DNA of 64,000 nt from CAZSDU01 sp964605775 (GCA_964605775.1 CAZSDU010000007.1:1-64000); one strand, 5' to 3'; shown: positions 27,301 through 35,305, counted from the stretch's first letter. The notes: generated from the sequence alone by a model not told the origin. Numbers and translations are program-made.

Positions 27301-28000
27301 GGCCTACCGTTTTATCTCCCATACCTGACTTGGAAGGTGACCAAGTGTTTCCTCCATCAGAACTTACAAAAATGCCAAGTCCGGGGGCATCCCCGGCATC
27401 CCTGTCACCGGTACCGATAAAAATTTTCTCAGTGTTTGATTGATCTACTACGATGGCGGAGACGCCGAGGGTAGGCAAGGTATCGGTGGTGGTAGTCCAG
27501 GTACTCCCGGCATCTGCCGACTTCCAGAAACCTCCGGAGGGGGATCCCACGTATATTTTAGAGGGATTTGTCGGGTGAAACGCGATCACATTCAAACGCC
27601 CGAGTCCTTCATATCCGGCAGGACCCGGAGAAGGAATATAAGTAGGCCCGAGATTGACCCAGTTACCAGCAGAGGAATTTGTCTTCTTATGCAGGGAATG
27701 AATGGCTTTAAAGGTTTCATCAGGGGCAGGAAGGCTGCCGTCGGGATTGATCCTGCTTTGCATCATGTATTCCCAGCGCTTGAATACTTTCCAACCGCAA
27801 CCTTTGGTGATGTTACGGTTGTGCCAGTATAGATTAAAGGCTCTTTGCGTCCTGAAAAAGTTGGCATGAGGATCCTGCATCATCTGGATCCAATAGGGAA
27901 AGTCAGCAGTATCGTTGGAATAAGATACAGACTTGGTTTGTGCTTTACCTGTGAGTGTCAAAAATATCAACAACAGGAATAGAAAAGTAAGTTTTTTCAT
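24338..28000 (-). CDS. Large exported Asp-box/PKD protein with T9SS sorting domain
   Basis: A 1,220-residue protein with signal peptide MKKLTFLFLLLIFLTLTGKA. Residues about 110-770 hold at least eight Asp-box (BNR) turns of the type S-x-D-x-G-x-x-W (SSDGGNTWS, SSDGGSSWT, SINGGTTWT, STNKGLSWT), suggesting sortilin/exo-sialidase-like beta-propellers. Two PKD domains follow (FTDLSSGIPTHYLWTFEGG; FTDLSINCPLSWNWQF), then a jelly-roll-like region with FENGLDSQHW. The last 80 residues are a type A T9SS C-terminal domain (FRFFPNPSNGHFTLE, LTIYNVNGMKIY, GVYYIQM, KLIMK). It should be exported across the outer membrane and anchored or released. No glycosidase catalytic residues can be assigned. A TACTTTTG -7 element (28027-28034) lies 27 bp upstream. 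Confidence 0.9.
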   Translation of the reverse strand: MKKLTFLFLLLIFLTLTGKAQTKSVSYSNDTADFPYWIQMMQDPHANFFRTQRAFNLYWHNRNITKGCGWKVFKRWEYMMQSRINPDGSLPAPDETFKAIHSLHKKTNSSAGNWVNLGPTYIPSPGPAGYEGLGRLNVIAFHPTNPSKIYVGSPSGGFWKSADAGSTWTTTTDTLPTLGVSAIVVDQSNTEKIFIGTGDRDAGDAPGLGIFVSSDGGNTWSPSKSGMGDKTVGRIIQHPANSMIFLAATSGGVYRSSDGGSSWTLSKAGNFKDICFKPGDPNTVYAAFNADFYRSSDNGVNFTKITSGLPSSQQRGVIAVSSANPNYVYFLLSDNSSGYKGLYRSSDAGITFTTRSTTPNILNWDCGTTSSGGQGWYDLALAVDPVNAEIVYVGGVNVFKSINGGTTWTINSHWYGGCSVPAVHADCHFLTFSPVNGKLWACNDGGLYFTDNGGSSWMDRTEGMTIGQIYKLGQSQTVKEKVINGFQDNGTYTYTATGWLQTGGGDGMECAIDPSDASYIYYTIYYGDVFRQHNGNEVQVAGQNINGEQGAWVTPFSLGENDPKYMFVGLKNIWRCTDVRANNVNWTKISDNLAGSNSSDLAVLEQSPADPNILYAVRYDNKLFRTDNALGTDPVWNNITTNLPVGGTATDIEASPTDPNVVYMTMNKRVYKSTNKGLSWTDITGGLPNISLNTIAYYKNSNEGLYVGSDAGVYYKDASFSDWIPFSGGLPDNGRVTELEIYYDNANVSNDAIRASTYGRGLWGSSMCSSSPTADFQAENTLIPTNCAIDFTDLSSGIPTHYLWTFEGGTPSTSSLKNPTDILYPVAGSYFVKLKVWNSLGTDSTTKTNYITVSSTLLPQVDFTASNRVPCANDTVHFTDLSINCPLSWNWQFIPSTVSFLEGTSNSSRNPVVQFNQTGAYEVRLTVTNGAGSNTLTRTAFILSGGYNLPFTSSFENGLDSQHWTVINPDGGRTWDTIHVPGTMNGTKSVWMNFFSYSALNTRDRLTSPPMDFTNYVSLTLTFHHAYAQRGSLKDSLIVYISEDCGLHWTRILATGPDGTPNAFVTFPPASYAFYPASSNDWCGGSYGVGCYSLNLTPWVSKKNVKLMFESFNRSGNNLFIHDILVNGTVGLPDSEKIKSIFRFFPNPSNGHFTLETNQNSPPATLTIYNVNGMKIYTSALPELPSGYRQNIDLTQYPKGVYYIQMIMDKEIQIEKLIMK

Positions 28001-28112
28001 ATAATATCAGGAGATAAGTGTTACTGCAAAAGTAAATAAAAAGTCGTCATGATATGCTTGTCAGGGAAGACAACATAACAAAGACGACCGTGAAACAAGA
28101 AAAACAGGGTGT

Positions 28113-28223
28113 CTATTCCCTGATTTTCTTTTCAAATCGTTGTACGGCAAACCCTATGATACGGTATGTCAGCCAGATCAATGCAGGCCAAGAAAGCAAC
28201 CAAAGAATCGAATGAATATACAT
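28113..28223 (-). CDS. 36-residue membrane peptide after cydB (CydX-like candidate)
   Basis: ATG at 28223 to TAG at 28113 encodes a single hydrophobic, Trp-rich helix (MYIHSILWLLSWPALIWLTY) followed by a basic/acidic tail ending RFEKKIRE. It lies 71 bp past cydB on the same strand, behind a short octamer repeat. Size, one helix and position after cydB match CydX-type subunits that stabilise haem b595/d in cytochrome bd oxidases. Sequence identity with E. coli CydX is not evident, so the assignment rests on context. A chance open frame is possible but unlikely given its membrane-helix content. Confidence 0.6.
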   Translation of the reverse strand: MYIHSILWLLSWPALIWLTYRIIGFAVQRFEKKIRE

Positions 28224-28260
28224 GACAAATAATGTTAAAGACTTACAAACTACTTCTAAA

Positions 28261-28295
28261 CTCACCAGCTCACCAACTCACTAACTCACCAGCTC
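28261..28295. repeat. Octamer tandem repeat GAGYTRGT x4 after cydB
   Basis: On the minus strand, starting at the last base of the cydB TAG stop: GAGCTGGT, GAGTTAGT, GAGTTGGT, GAGCTGGT, then GAG. A diverged copy occurs at the pyrF stop codon (36388-36410). Confidence 0.85.
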
Positions 28296-29458
28296 TAATA
28301 AGTATGTCCTTCCGAGTTCATTTCCTCCTTGCTGATCTTTTTTTTGTTAATGGCAGTCCAGGCATACCAGATATAAGCAATGACAAAAGGAATGAGCAGG
28401 GAAACATAACTCATGGCAGCAAGGGTATAGTGACTGGAGGAACTGTTGCGGATCGTCAGTGAACTTTGCAGATCAAAAGTGGAAGGATAAAAGGCGGTAT
28501 GGTTAAATCCGGCCAGCAGAAACAGTGCAAAGACGGTCAGAATGGTTCCCGGCCCGGCCAGCCAGATTCCCTTGTCGCTGCATTTCTTGAAACAGAACAC
28601 GACTCTTCCTATACCGAAGAGGACCATGAATACCCCCAGGAGGAAGAGGATAAGCACGACGGGCATTTGGATCAGGTTGTGAAAGTATTTGTAGTTTTCC
28701 ATAGACACGTTTCCATTTGCCGGATCCACGGCAAATCCGGAAGAAAGAAGCAGGGCGAAAACAAAAGCAAGAAAGAAAACCAGGAAAGGGATGGTATTTA
28801 TGAGCAAGTGTTTTTTTGCCCTCAGGATGATATTTTCCTCCGCTATGGTATTGAAAAAATACAGTATGGCCAGAATTCTAACCAGAAAAAATACGGCCAG
28901 TCCCAGCGCTACATTCCTCCAGTTAAGGACAGCTTCCAGTCCATAGGCCGGACCTTCCCAGCGGGAGATCACCGGATCGAAAATGTTGGTCAGATTTAAT
29001 TTGTTGACTGAAAATGCTGAACCGGTGAAAAATGTGGATACTGCAACCCCGATGAGAATAGACCCTAAAATTCCGTTGATAATCAGAAACCATTCGTAGG
29101 TTTTATGTCCGAGGAAATTGTTTGGCTTACTACGGAATTCATAGGCGACAGCCTGGATGATAAAAGCGAACAGAATGGTTATCCAGACCCAGTAGGCCCC
29201 TCCGAAACTGGTGGAGTAAAAGAGGGGAAAGGAGGCAAAAAAAGCCCCACCGAAAGTGACCAGTGTCGTAAAGGTAAACTCCCATTTTCTTCCCAATGTA
29301 TTGACCAGGATTTTTCTTTCCATCTCCGTCTTTCCAAGCGTATAGATCAGCGTTTGTCCACCCTGGACAAACATCAGGAAAACAAGAAGGCTGCCCAGCA
29401 GAGATACGATGATCCACCAATATGCTTGCAGGGTTTCGATTGACATTTGCTCAAACAT
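28295..29458 (-). CDS. cydB: Cytochrome bd ubiquinol/menaquinol oxidase subunit II
   Basis: A 387-residue polytopic protein with about eight to nine membrane helices (LETLQAYWWIIVSLLGSLLVFLMFVQGGQTL start, FTTLVTFGGAFFASFPLFYSTSFGGAYW, AVAYEFRSKP, FLLAGFNHTAFYPSTFDLQSSLTIRNSSSSHYTLAAMSYVSLLIPFVIAYIWYAW). The GxxAYEFRxK and TIRNSSSS elements are CydB-like. Its ATG overlaps the cydA stop (TAATG). With CydA it forms the high-affinity quinol oxidase, indicating that the organism meets oxygen at least at low levels. Confidence 0.93.
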   Translation of the reverse strand: MFEQMSIETLQAYWWIIVSLLGSLLVFLMFVQGGQTLIYTLGKTEMERKILVNTLGRKWEFTFTTLVTFGGAFFASFPLFYSTSFGGAYWVWITILFAFIIQAVAYEFRSKPNNFLGHKTYEWFLIINGILGSILIGVAVSTFFTGSAFSVNKLNLTNIFDPVISRWEGPAYGLEAVLNWRNVALGLAVFFLVRILAILYFFNTIAEENIILRAKKHLLINTIPFLVFFLAFVFALLLSSGFAVDPANGNVSMENYKYFHNLIQMPVVLILFLLGVFMVLFGIGRVVFCFKKCSDKGIWLAGPGTILTVFALFLLAGFNHTAFYPSTFDLQSSLTIRNSSSSHYTLAAMSYVSLLIPFVIAYIWYAWTAINKKKISKEEMNSEGHTY

Positions 29459-31035
29459 TATTGATTCCCTCCATCTTTTGGTCCAATTTTAATTTGTTTT
29501 GTCATGATCATCACTTCCGCAATCAGCAGGGCAGTGAATACCAGTGCAAACAGCCAGAAAGTGATCTGTATGGAAGAGGAATCTATCCTAGAAACCGCTG
29601 CCATGGTCGGGAGCAAATCCTGTATCACCCAGGGTTGACGACCCAGCTCTGCCACGATCCATCCCATCTGAGAAGCGATATATACCAGGGGTATGGTGAA
29701 TAAGGAAATCCAGAGAAGCCATCTTTGTTTTTCAAGCTTATTTTTATACACCAGGATCAGGGTAACCAGAAAAAGTAGGATAAAATAAAATCCCAATATC
29801 ACCATGATATGAAAACTATAGAAAGTAAGGGGTACATTGGGAACGATGCTGTTCACTTCATTGAAATAGGCATAACCGAAATAGGCGAAATTCTGCCGGA
29901 GAATATTTTCAGCGCTGTCGGCCCTGGATATATTATTCTCCTTTTTTGCCTGATTATAGGTTGATAAGGCACTAAGGGCAAGCCGGCCACGGATAATTTT
30001 CTGTTCTGCCGATAAGGCAACTTCTTTTTCCCCGGGTGGAATGCTGTTGTATTCCGGTTTATACCCCCCTTTGATCATGTCGTCCACTCCCGGTACAAAG
30101 GCATCAGCACTGCGGTAACCGAGTATGGAGAGAAGTTTTGGAATTTCAACTTTAAAAATGAAGGGATCTTTCCCATCCATCGGTTTTTTCGAATGGTCAA
30201 GGAGTCCGATTGCCACCAAGCCTGTTCCTGATTTTCCCTGGTAAATTCCTTCCATGGCAGCGAGTTTCATCGGTTGTTTTTGGGCCACCTGATAGGCAGA
30301 TCCGTCGCCGGTGAAGGCGAGCATCAGAGAGGTGATCAATCCGAAAACAGAGGCGACCACAATGCTCCTTTTAGCAAAAAGGGTTTCCCGTTTTTTAAGT
30401 AAAAACCAGGCACTGATTCCAAGAACAAAAACAGCGGCCGTGACATACCCTGAAGTTATGGTATGCAGGAATTTATTTACGGCCACGGGGGAGAATAGGA
30501 CATCCCAGAAATTCATCATCTCATTCCTGGCGGTTTCCGGATTGAATCTCATCCCAATAGGGTATTGCATCCAGGCATTGGCAACGAGGATCCACAAGGC
30601 GGATAAATTGGCGCCGATGGCTGTCAGCCAGGAAGCGGTAAGATGGAAACCCTTACTCACTTTATTCCACCCGAAAAACATGATGGCGATGAAAGTGGAT
30701 TCCAGGAAAAAAGCCATGATTCCCTCAATGGCAAGAGGTGCCCCAAAAATATCTCCCACGAACCAGGAATAATTCGACCAGTTGGTGCCAAACTCGAATT
30801 CCAGAATGATTCCTGTGGCAACGCCTATGGCGAAGTTGATCCCGAAAAGGGTCATCCAGAATTTAGTTATCCTTTTCCATTCAGGGTTTCCTGTTTTCAC
30901 GTAGATTGATTCCATGATCGCTACGATGAAAGACAAACCCAGGGTAAGTGGAACAAACAGCCAGTGGTAGATGGCTGTTAGGGCAAACTGGGCCCGGGAC
31001 CAGTCAACCACGCTGAGATCAATGCTATCCATCAT
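29458..31035 (-). CDS. cydA: Cytochrome bd oxidase subunit I
   Basis: A 525-residue quinol-oxidising subunit. Family marks include ARAQFALTAIYHWLFVPLTLGLS (axial His of haem b595 near residue 24), GFIFEFEFGTNWSNYSWFVGDIFGAPLAIEG-like segment (GIILEFEFGTNWSNYS...), HTITSGYVTAA (haem b558 His), GDGSAYQVAQKQPMKLAAMEG, and the Q-loop signature GRQPWVIQ. The long hydrophilic loop of about 130 residues after TGDGSA makes it a long-Q-loop type like the E. coli enzyme. It is followed at once by cydB and preceded by a DUF4492 gene, a Bacteroidota arrangement. It generates proton-motive force from menaquinol and oxygen. Confidence 0.95.
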   Translation of the reverse strand: MMDSIDLSVVDWSRAQFALTAIYHWLFVPLTLGLSFIVAIMESIYVKTGNPEWKRITKFWMTLFGINFAIGVATGIILEFEFGTNWSNYSWFVGDIFGAPLAIEGIMAFFLESTFIAIMFFGWNKVSKGFHLTASWLTAIGANLSALWILVANAWMQYPIGMRFNPETARNEMMNFWDVLFSPVAVNKFLHTITSGYVTAAVFVLGISAWFLLKKRETLFAKRSIVVASVFGLITSLMLAFTGDGSAYQVAQKQPMKLAAMEGIYQGKSGTGLVAIGLLDHSKKPMDGKDPFIFKVEIPKLLSILGYRSADAFVPGVDDMIKGGYKPEYNSIPPGEKEVALSAEQKIIRGRLALSALSTYNQAKKENNISRADSAENILRQNFAYFGYAYFNEVNSIVPNVPLTFYSFHIMVILGFYFILLFLVTLILVYKNKLEKQRWLLWISLFTIPLVYIASQMGWIVAELGRQPWVIQDLLPTMAAVSRIDSSSIQITFWLFALVFTALLIAEVMIMTKQIKIGPKDGGNQ

Positions 31036-31118
31036 AAATTTCAGATTTTACTTTCATCCCAAAAATAAGAAAAGAATTACATATACAATAACCTCAATAA
31101 ATTATTTTTCTTTTGCCA

Positions 31119-31331
31119 TTAATGCCGTTTGATCAGTTCATCCCTGACATAATCTCCACGTTCTTTATTGTTATTAAACCTGGATTTCAGAAAATCAGGA
31201 AAGAAAAATAAACGTAAAATGAAAAAAAGGATGAAAATTTTGATAAGAATGATAATCCAAAGTTTTTTTCCGACGGTCATGCTCCTGAATCCATCGTAAT
31301 AAAAAAACCAGATTCGTTTAAAGATTTTCAA
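31119..31331 (-). CDS. DUF4492 small membrane protein upstream of cydA
   Basis: A 70-residue protein. The conserved DUF4492 pattern is FFYYDGFRSMTVGKKLW, a membrane helix (IIILIKIFILFFILRLFFF), then PDFLKSRF and an acidic/basic tail. There is no ATG before the motif; the TTG at 31331 (MKIFKRIWFFYYDGF) fits the family N-terminus and follows the upstream TPM gene stop by 22 bp. A longer reading frame exists but lies inside the Gly-rich codons of that gene and is rejected. DUF4492 genes are found next to cydAB in Bacteroidota, so an accessory role in cytochrome bd assembly or stability is inferred. Confidence 0.8.
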   Translation of the reverse strand: MKIFKRIWFFYYDGFRSMTVGKKLWIIILIKIFILFFILRLFFFPDFLKSRFNNNKERGDYVRDELIKRH

Positions 31332-31353
31332 ATCAGAAATCGTAAATTGGTTT

Positions 31354-32163
31354 CTACCAGCTTCCGCCGGCTCCGCCTCCGCCGAAACTGCCTCCGCCGA
31401 AACCTCCGAAACCACCTCCTCCGCCAAAGCCTCCGGAACCTGAAGTAAAGTTATTCCATGAGCCGCTATGTCCTCTGCCCATGGAACCCAACAGCCAAAA
31501 AGCAGTCCAGAAGGGAATGCTTTTTCCTATGGAATGACTGCGGGCATTGCTCCCCCTGATGAGGGTGAAGATGATGATCAGAATGATGAAAGGAATAATG
31601 AGGGCTAAGGGAGAAGATTTCCCTCCTGTTTTTTTCATGTATTGGTCAGCGGTATATTCTCCTTTCACCAATTCCATCATGGTTGTAGTTGCTGCATCAA
31701 GGCCTTTATAATAATTTCCTTCCTTGAAGTTAGGGATCATTTCATTCTCCGTAATTCTTTTAGCCAGGGCATCAGGGATGGCTCCTTCCAATCCGTAACC
31801 GGTGGCAAGATAGGCTTCACCTTTTTCTCCCGAAATTTTCGGTTTTACCAGGATAACAGCCCCATTGTTCTTCCCTTTTTGTCCGACTCCCCATTGTTGT
31901 CCGATCCGGTAAGCGAAATCAGCTTTATCATAACCCTGCAAAGAGTTGACTAAAACGACCGTGATCTGGGTGGAAGTGGAATCATTGAATGCCACAAGCT
32001 TTGATTCGAGTTGTTGAACTTCATCCGCAGACAGGACTCCGGTAAAATCATTCACCAGCTTAGGGGGATCCGGTCGGGGAGGAATTTCCTGGGCTTTCAA
32101 TGAACTTAAAAAGCCTGTACAAATAAGCAGAAGAGCAAGAATCTTATATGAGGTTTTTTTCAT
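31354..32163 (-). CDS. Secreted TPM-domain protein with Gly-rich tail
   Basis: A 269-residue protein with signal peptide (SYKILALLLICTGFLSSLKA), a TPM domain at about 32-185 (LVNDFTGVLSADEVQQLESKLVAFNDSTSTQITVVLVNSLQGYDKADFAYRIGQQWGVGQKGKNNGAVILV), one membrane helix (LALIIPFIILIIIFTLI) and a glycine-rich end finishing GGGGAGGSW. This matches YgcG-type proteins. Some TPM domains have acid phosphatase activity in plants, and others help assemble membrane complexes. Transcribed with lemA and a second TPM gene, as is common in Bacteroidota. Confidence 0.87.
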   Translation of the reverse strand: MKKTSYKILALLLICTGFLSSLKAQEIPPRPDPPKLVNDFTGVLSADEVQQLESKLVAFNDSTSTQITVVLVNSLQGYDKADFAYRIGQQWGVGQKGKNNGAVILVKPKISGEKGEAYLATGYGLEGAIPDALAKRITENEMIPNFKEGNYYKGLDAATTTMMELVKGEYTADQYMKKTGGKSSPLALIIPFIILIIIFTLIRGSNARSHSIGKSIPFWTAFWLLGSMGRGHSGSWNNFTSGSGGFGGGGGFGGFGGGSFGGGGAGGSW

Positions 32164-32191
32164 TTTTCATTCTTAATGCTTCATTCTCTTT

Positions 32192-32653
32192 TCAGTCTTT
32201 ACCGAATGAAACCTCATCCGGAAGCTCATTGATGTCGTTTCTCTGATAAGGGAAATGCTTTTTCAGTTTTTCCCCGGCAGCATGGATGGCATGACATAAA
32301 CCATCCATAAATTTACCTTCTCGGAAATGAAGAAGCATTTTTTGTTTCACATCGTCCCAGAATTCCTCCTTGACGACCTGGTGAATGCCGGAATCTCCGA
32401 TGATGGCAAAGCGTTTGTTCTTGATGGCCAGATAGATCAGCACCCCATTCCTGAGTTTTGTTTGATGCATTTCGAGCTGCTTGAAAATAAAAGCAGCCCT
32501 GTCCATCACATTCCCCGTACAGGAATTTTCGATATGTACCCTGATCTCCCCGGAAGTATCCAGTTCAGCCATCATAATTGCCTGGCGGAGATCATCCTGG
32601 TCCTGTTCGCTGAAAAAGTCTTTTGCAGAAGTTCCCATGATCATTTGAATCAT
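32192..32653 (-). CDS. Short TPM-domain protein without signal peptide
   Basis: A 153-residue protein with only a TPM fold (SAKDFFSEQDQDDLRQAIMMAELDTSGEIRVHIE, RNGVLIYLAIKNKRFAIIGDSGIHQVV). No signal or membrane helix is seen, so it is probably cytosolic or peripheral. ATG at 32653 overlaps the lemA stop by 4 bp (ATGA); an ATG five codons further (MGTSAKDFF) also fits the family start. It lies between lemA and the secreted TPM gene. Confidence 0.83.
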   Translation of the reverse strand: MIQMIMGTSAKDFFSEQDQDDLRQAIMMAELDTSGEIRVHIENSCTGNVMDRAAFIFKQLEMHQTKLRNGVLIYLAIKNKRFAIIGDSGIHQVVKEEFWDDVKQKMLLHFREGKFMDGLCHAIHAAGEKLKKHFPYQRNDINELPDEVSFGKD

Positions 32654-33249
32654 TCAAACTTAACTTCAGGAGCTTTCTCAGCGCCTTGCTGGGCTTCAAA
32701 ATATGCTTTTTTCTGAAATCCGAATATCCCGGCGAAAATATTGGCCGGAAAACGACGGATATAGGTATTATAAGCCTTAGCCGCTTCGTTGAATTTCATT
32801 CTTTCAACACTGATACGGTTTTCGGTTCCTTCTAACTGCGCTTGTAATTCAGAGAAATTTTGGGTGGCCTTGATCTGGGGATACTGTTCCACCACGACCA
32901 TCAGACGCCCGAGGGCAGAACTGACATTGTTCTGTGCTTCCTGGAATTTCTGTAATGATGCTTCATCCAGGTTCTTGGGATTGATCTGTACACTGGTTGC
33001 TTTGGCCCTGGCTTCAATGACTGCAGTTAGCGTACTCTTTTCAAAGTTAGCTACTCCCTGAACCGTATTGACCAGGTTGGGAATGAGATCAAGTCTGCGT
33101 TGATAAACATTTTCAACATTGGCCCATGCCTGGTTAACGCCTTCTTCCTGGCTTACCAGTTTATTATATATGCCTGTTCCCCAGGAAAACAGGAGAATGA
33201 TGACGACAACGACAATGATCAGCGTGATCCAGCCTTTTCCGATTTTCAT
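32650..33249 (-). CDS. lemA: LemA family protein
   Basis: A 199-residue protein with an N-terminal membrane anchor (WITLIIVVVVIILLFSWGTGIYNKLVS) and the LemA core QEEGVNQAWANVENVYQRRLDLIPNLVNTVQGVANFEKSTLTAVIEARA, followed by the long helical bundle and YNTYIRRFPANIFAGIFGFQKKAYFEAQQGAEKAPEVKF. The helical face is likely outside the inner membrane. Biochemical role is not settled. It opens a lemA-TPM-TPM run that leads into the cyd genes. Confidence 0.93.
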   Translation of the reverse strand: MKIGKGWITLIIVVVVIILLFSWGTGIYNKLVSQEEGVNQAWANVENVYQRRLDLIPNLVNTVQGVANFEKSTLTAVIEARAKATSVQINPKNLDEASLQKFQEAQNNVSSALGRLMVVVEQYPQIKATQNFSELQAQLEGTENRISVERMKFNEAAKAYNTYIRRFPANIFAGIFGFQKKAYFEAQQGAEKAPEVKFE

Positions 33250-33288
33250 AATGTGAGTGTTTTTGGTTTGTGATTGCTAAATTACGAT

Positions 33289-35193
33289 TTATTTGATCAG
33301 ATCAATACTACGCCTGATGAATTCCGACAGATCTTTGCCTTTTAAAAGATTCTGGGATAGCAGGGCAAGATCGAAAATTTGTTTGATGGTCCCCGACTGT
33401 TTGCCTCCATCCGGCTCAAGCAGTAGTTTTCCGATCACCGGATTGTTGGAATTCACGACCAGATTATATTTTTCCGGCATTTCACCCATAAAATTATAAC
33501 CTCCACCCAGGGCAGACATATCTTTCATACGCCGCATAAATTCATTCTGGGTGATCAGGAAAGGGACTTCATTTTCGCTGAGATTATCGAAAACCACCGT
33601 GAATTTTTGTGCATCGATTTGCTTTTCAATCATTTCCTTGAGGGACTTTTGCTGATCCTCGGTTAAACGTGAAGGGAGATTATCTTCTTTTTGTACCAGT
33701 TTTTCGACGGTATCGGCATCCACCCTTGTAAACCTTGATTTTTCCATTTTCTGTTCAAGTGCATTGATGAAATGTGCATCAATGATGCCATCCAGAAGCA
33801 ATACATCATAACCTCTTGCTTTCACGGATTCAATAAAACTGAATTGCTCCTGGAAATGGGTGGCATAAATATAGATCAGGTTTCCATCTTTGTCTTTTTG
33901 TATCGCCTTAATGTGTTTTTCGTACTCTTCAAACGTGAAATATTTATTATCGACATTTTTTAAAAGACAGAATTTTTTCGCCCTGTCGTAAAATTCGGGT
34001 TGGGATATGATCCCATATTCGATGAATACCTTGATGTCGTCCCATTTCGATTCAAAATCCGGACGGTTGTCTTTGAACAGCGATTCCAGTTTGTCAGCCA
34101 CTTTTTTGGTGATGTGATTGGAAATTTTCTTGACATTGGGATCACTTTGCAGATAACTTCTGGAAACATTCAGGGGAATATCTGGAGAATCAAGTACGCC
34201 ATGCAGCAGGGTGAGAAAATCAGGAACGATCCCTTCTACCGAATCAGTCACAAAGACCTGATTGCAATATAGCTGGATTTTATCCTTCTGCACTTCCAGC
34301 GCTCTTTTGACCTTAGGAAAATAAAGGATTCCGGTCAGGTTAAACGGATAATCCACGTTCAGGTGGATCCAGAAGAGGGGTTCCTCAAAAGAATAGGGGT
34401 AGAGTTCCCGGTAAAAGTTCTTATAATCCTCATCTTTCAGATCCACGGGTTTTTTCTTCCATAGCGGATCGGTATTGTTGATAATCCTGGGTTTTTCTAC
34501 TTCCACTCGTTTATCATTACCGTCCTTATCTTTTTCACCCTCGACTTTTTCCCAAATCTTTTCGTTCCCGAAACGGATGGGAACCGGTAGAAATTTGCAG
34601 TATTTTTTCAGGATTTCAAGCAGCTTGTATTCTTCAAGATAATCCTTGGAATCCTTGGCAATATGAAGAATCACTTCCGTGCCACGGTCTTTTTTATCGG
34701 TTTCTTCCATCATGTAATCCGGACTGCCATCGCATTCCCAGCGGACAGCTTTGTTTTCGCCTCTGGTTTGGTATGTTTTTGTATAGATTTCCACCTTGTC
34801 GGAAACCATGAAGGACGAATAAAAGCCGAGTCCGAAATGACCAATGATGGCATTCATCTCTGATTCCGATTTGGTCTTGAATTTCTTGATGAATTCTTCG
34901 GCGCTTGAAAAGGCAATCTGGTTGATATACTTATCCACTTCCGCAGCTGTCATCCCGATGCCCTTATCCTTGACGGAAATTGTTTTTTTCTTGGTATCCA
35001 GGGTCACTTCAATGGTCAGGTCGCTGATGTCGCCATTATATTTCCCTAGCGCTGCAAGCGTTTTCAGTTTTTGTGTGGCATCTACCGCGTTGGAAATGAG
35101 TTCGCGCAGGAAGATCTCATGATCAGAATAGAGGAATTTCTTGATGATCGGAAAAATATTCTCAGTCTGGACGTTAATTTTACCTTGTTGCAT
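33289..35193 (-). CDS. htpG: Hsp90 chaperone HtpG
   Basis: A 634-residue Hsp90. The ATPase domain begins with FPIIKKFLYSDHEIFLRELISNAVDATQKL and has VKDKGIGMTAAEVDKYI and GHFGLGFYSSFMVSDKVEI. The middle domain shows EEPLFWIHLNVDYPFNLTGILYFPK and IPLNVSRSYLQSDPNVKKI. A charged insert of about 20 residues (WEKVEGEKDKDGNDKRVEVEKP) is typical of Bacteroidota HtpG. It is an ATP-dependent cytosolic folding factor. It is divergent from ilvE across 168 bp that contain a small dyad (35283-35305) and two tandem ATGACAAA octamers. Confidence 0.96.
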   Translation of the reverse strand: MQQGKINVQTENIFPIIKKFLYSDHEIFLRELISNAVDATQKLKTLAALGKYNGDISDLTIEVTLDTKKKTISVKDKGIGMTAAEVDKYINQIAFSSAEEFIKKFKTKSESEMNAIIGHFGLGFYSSFMVSDKVEIYTKTYQTRGENKAVRWECDGSPDYMMEETDKKDRGTEVILHIAKDSKDYLEEYKLLEILKKYCKFLPVPIRFGNEKIWEKVEGEKDKDGNDKRVEVEKPRIINNTDPLWKKKPVDLKDEDYKNFYRELYPYSFEEPLFWIHLNVDYPFNLTGILYFPKVKRALEVQKDKIQLYCNQVFVTDSVEGIVPDFLTLLHGVLDSPDIPLNVSRSYLQSDPNVKKISNHITKKVADKLESLFKDNRPDFESKWDDIKVFIEYGIISQPEFYDRAKKFCLLKNVDNKYFTFEEYEKHIKAIQKDKDGNLIYIYATHFQEQFSFIESVKARGYDVLLLDGIIDAHFINALEQKMEKSRFTRVDADTVEKLVQKEDNLPSRLTEDQQKSLKEMIEKQIDAQKFTVVFDNLSENEVPFLITQNEFMRRMKDMSALGGGYNFMGEMPEKYNLVVNSNNPVIGKLLLEPDGGKQSGTIKQIFDLALLSQNLLKGKDLSEFIRRSIDLIK

Positions 35194-35282
35194 AGTGATC
35201 GTGGTTTAGATGTTTTCCCGCATATGTCAAAAAAAATGCCATGGGTAAGAATATGACAAAATGACAAACAGATAATTTTTCA

Positions 35283-35305
35283 TCTTCCTCACATAATAAG
35301 GAAGA
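35283..35305. repeat. 7-bp inverted repeat with 9-bp spacer between htpG and ilvE
   Basis: TCTTCCT (35283-35289), nine bases, AGGAAGA (35299-35305). The N9 layout is like that of the CIRCE heat-shock operator, but the sequence is not. It could be an operator for either gene or coincidence. Confidence 0.45.

Noticed and set aside
28261..28295. Octamer run as a CRISPR array
   Set aside because: Units are only 8 bp, contiguous and without spacers.
31332..31427. Extension of the DUF4492 gene upstream
   Set aside because: It reads the Gly-rich 3' end of the TPM gene in another frame as Ala/Glu repeats; family start fits TTG 31331.
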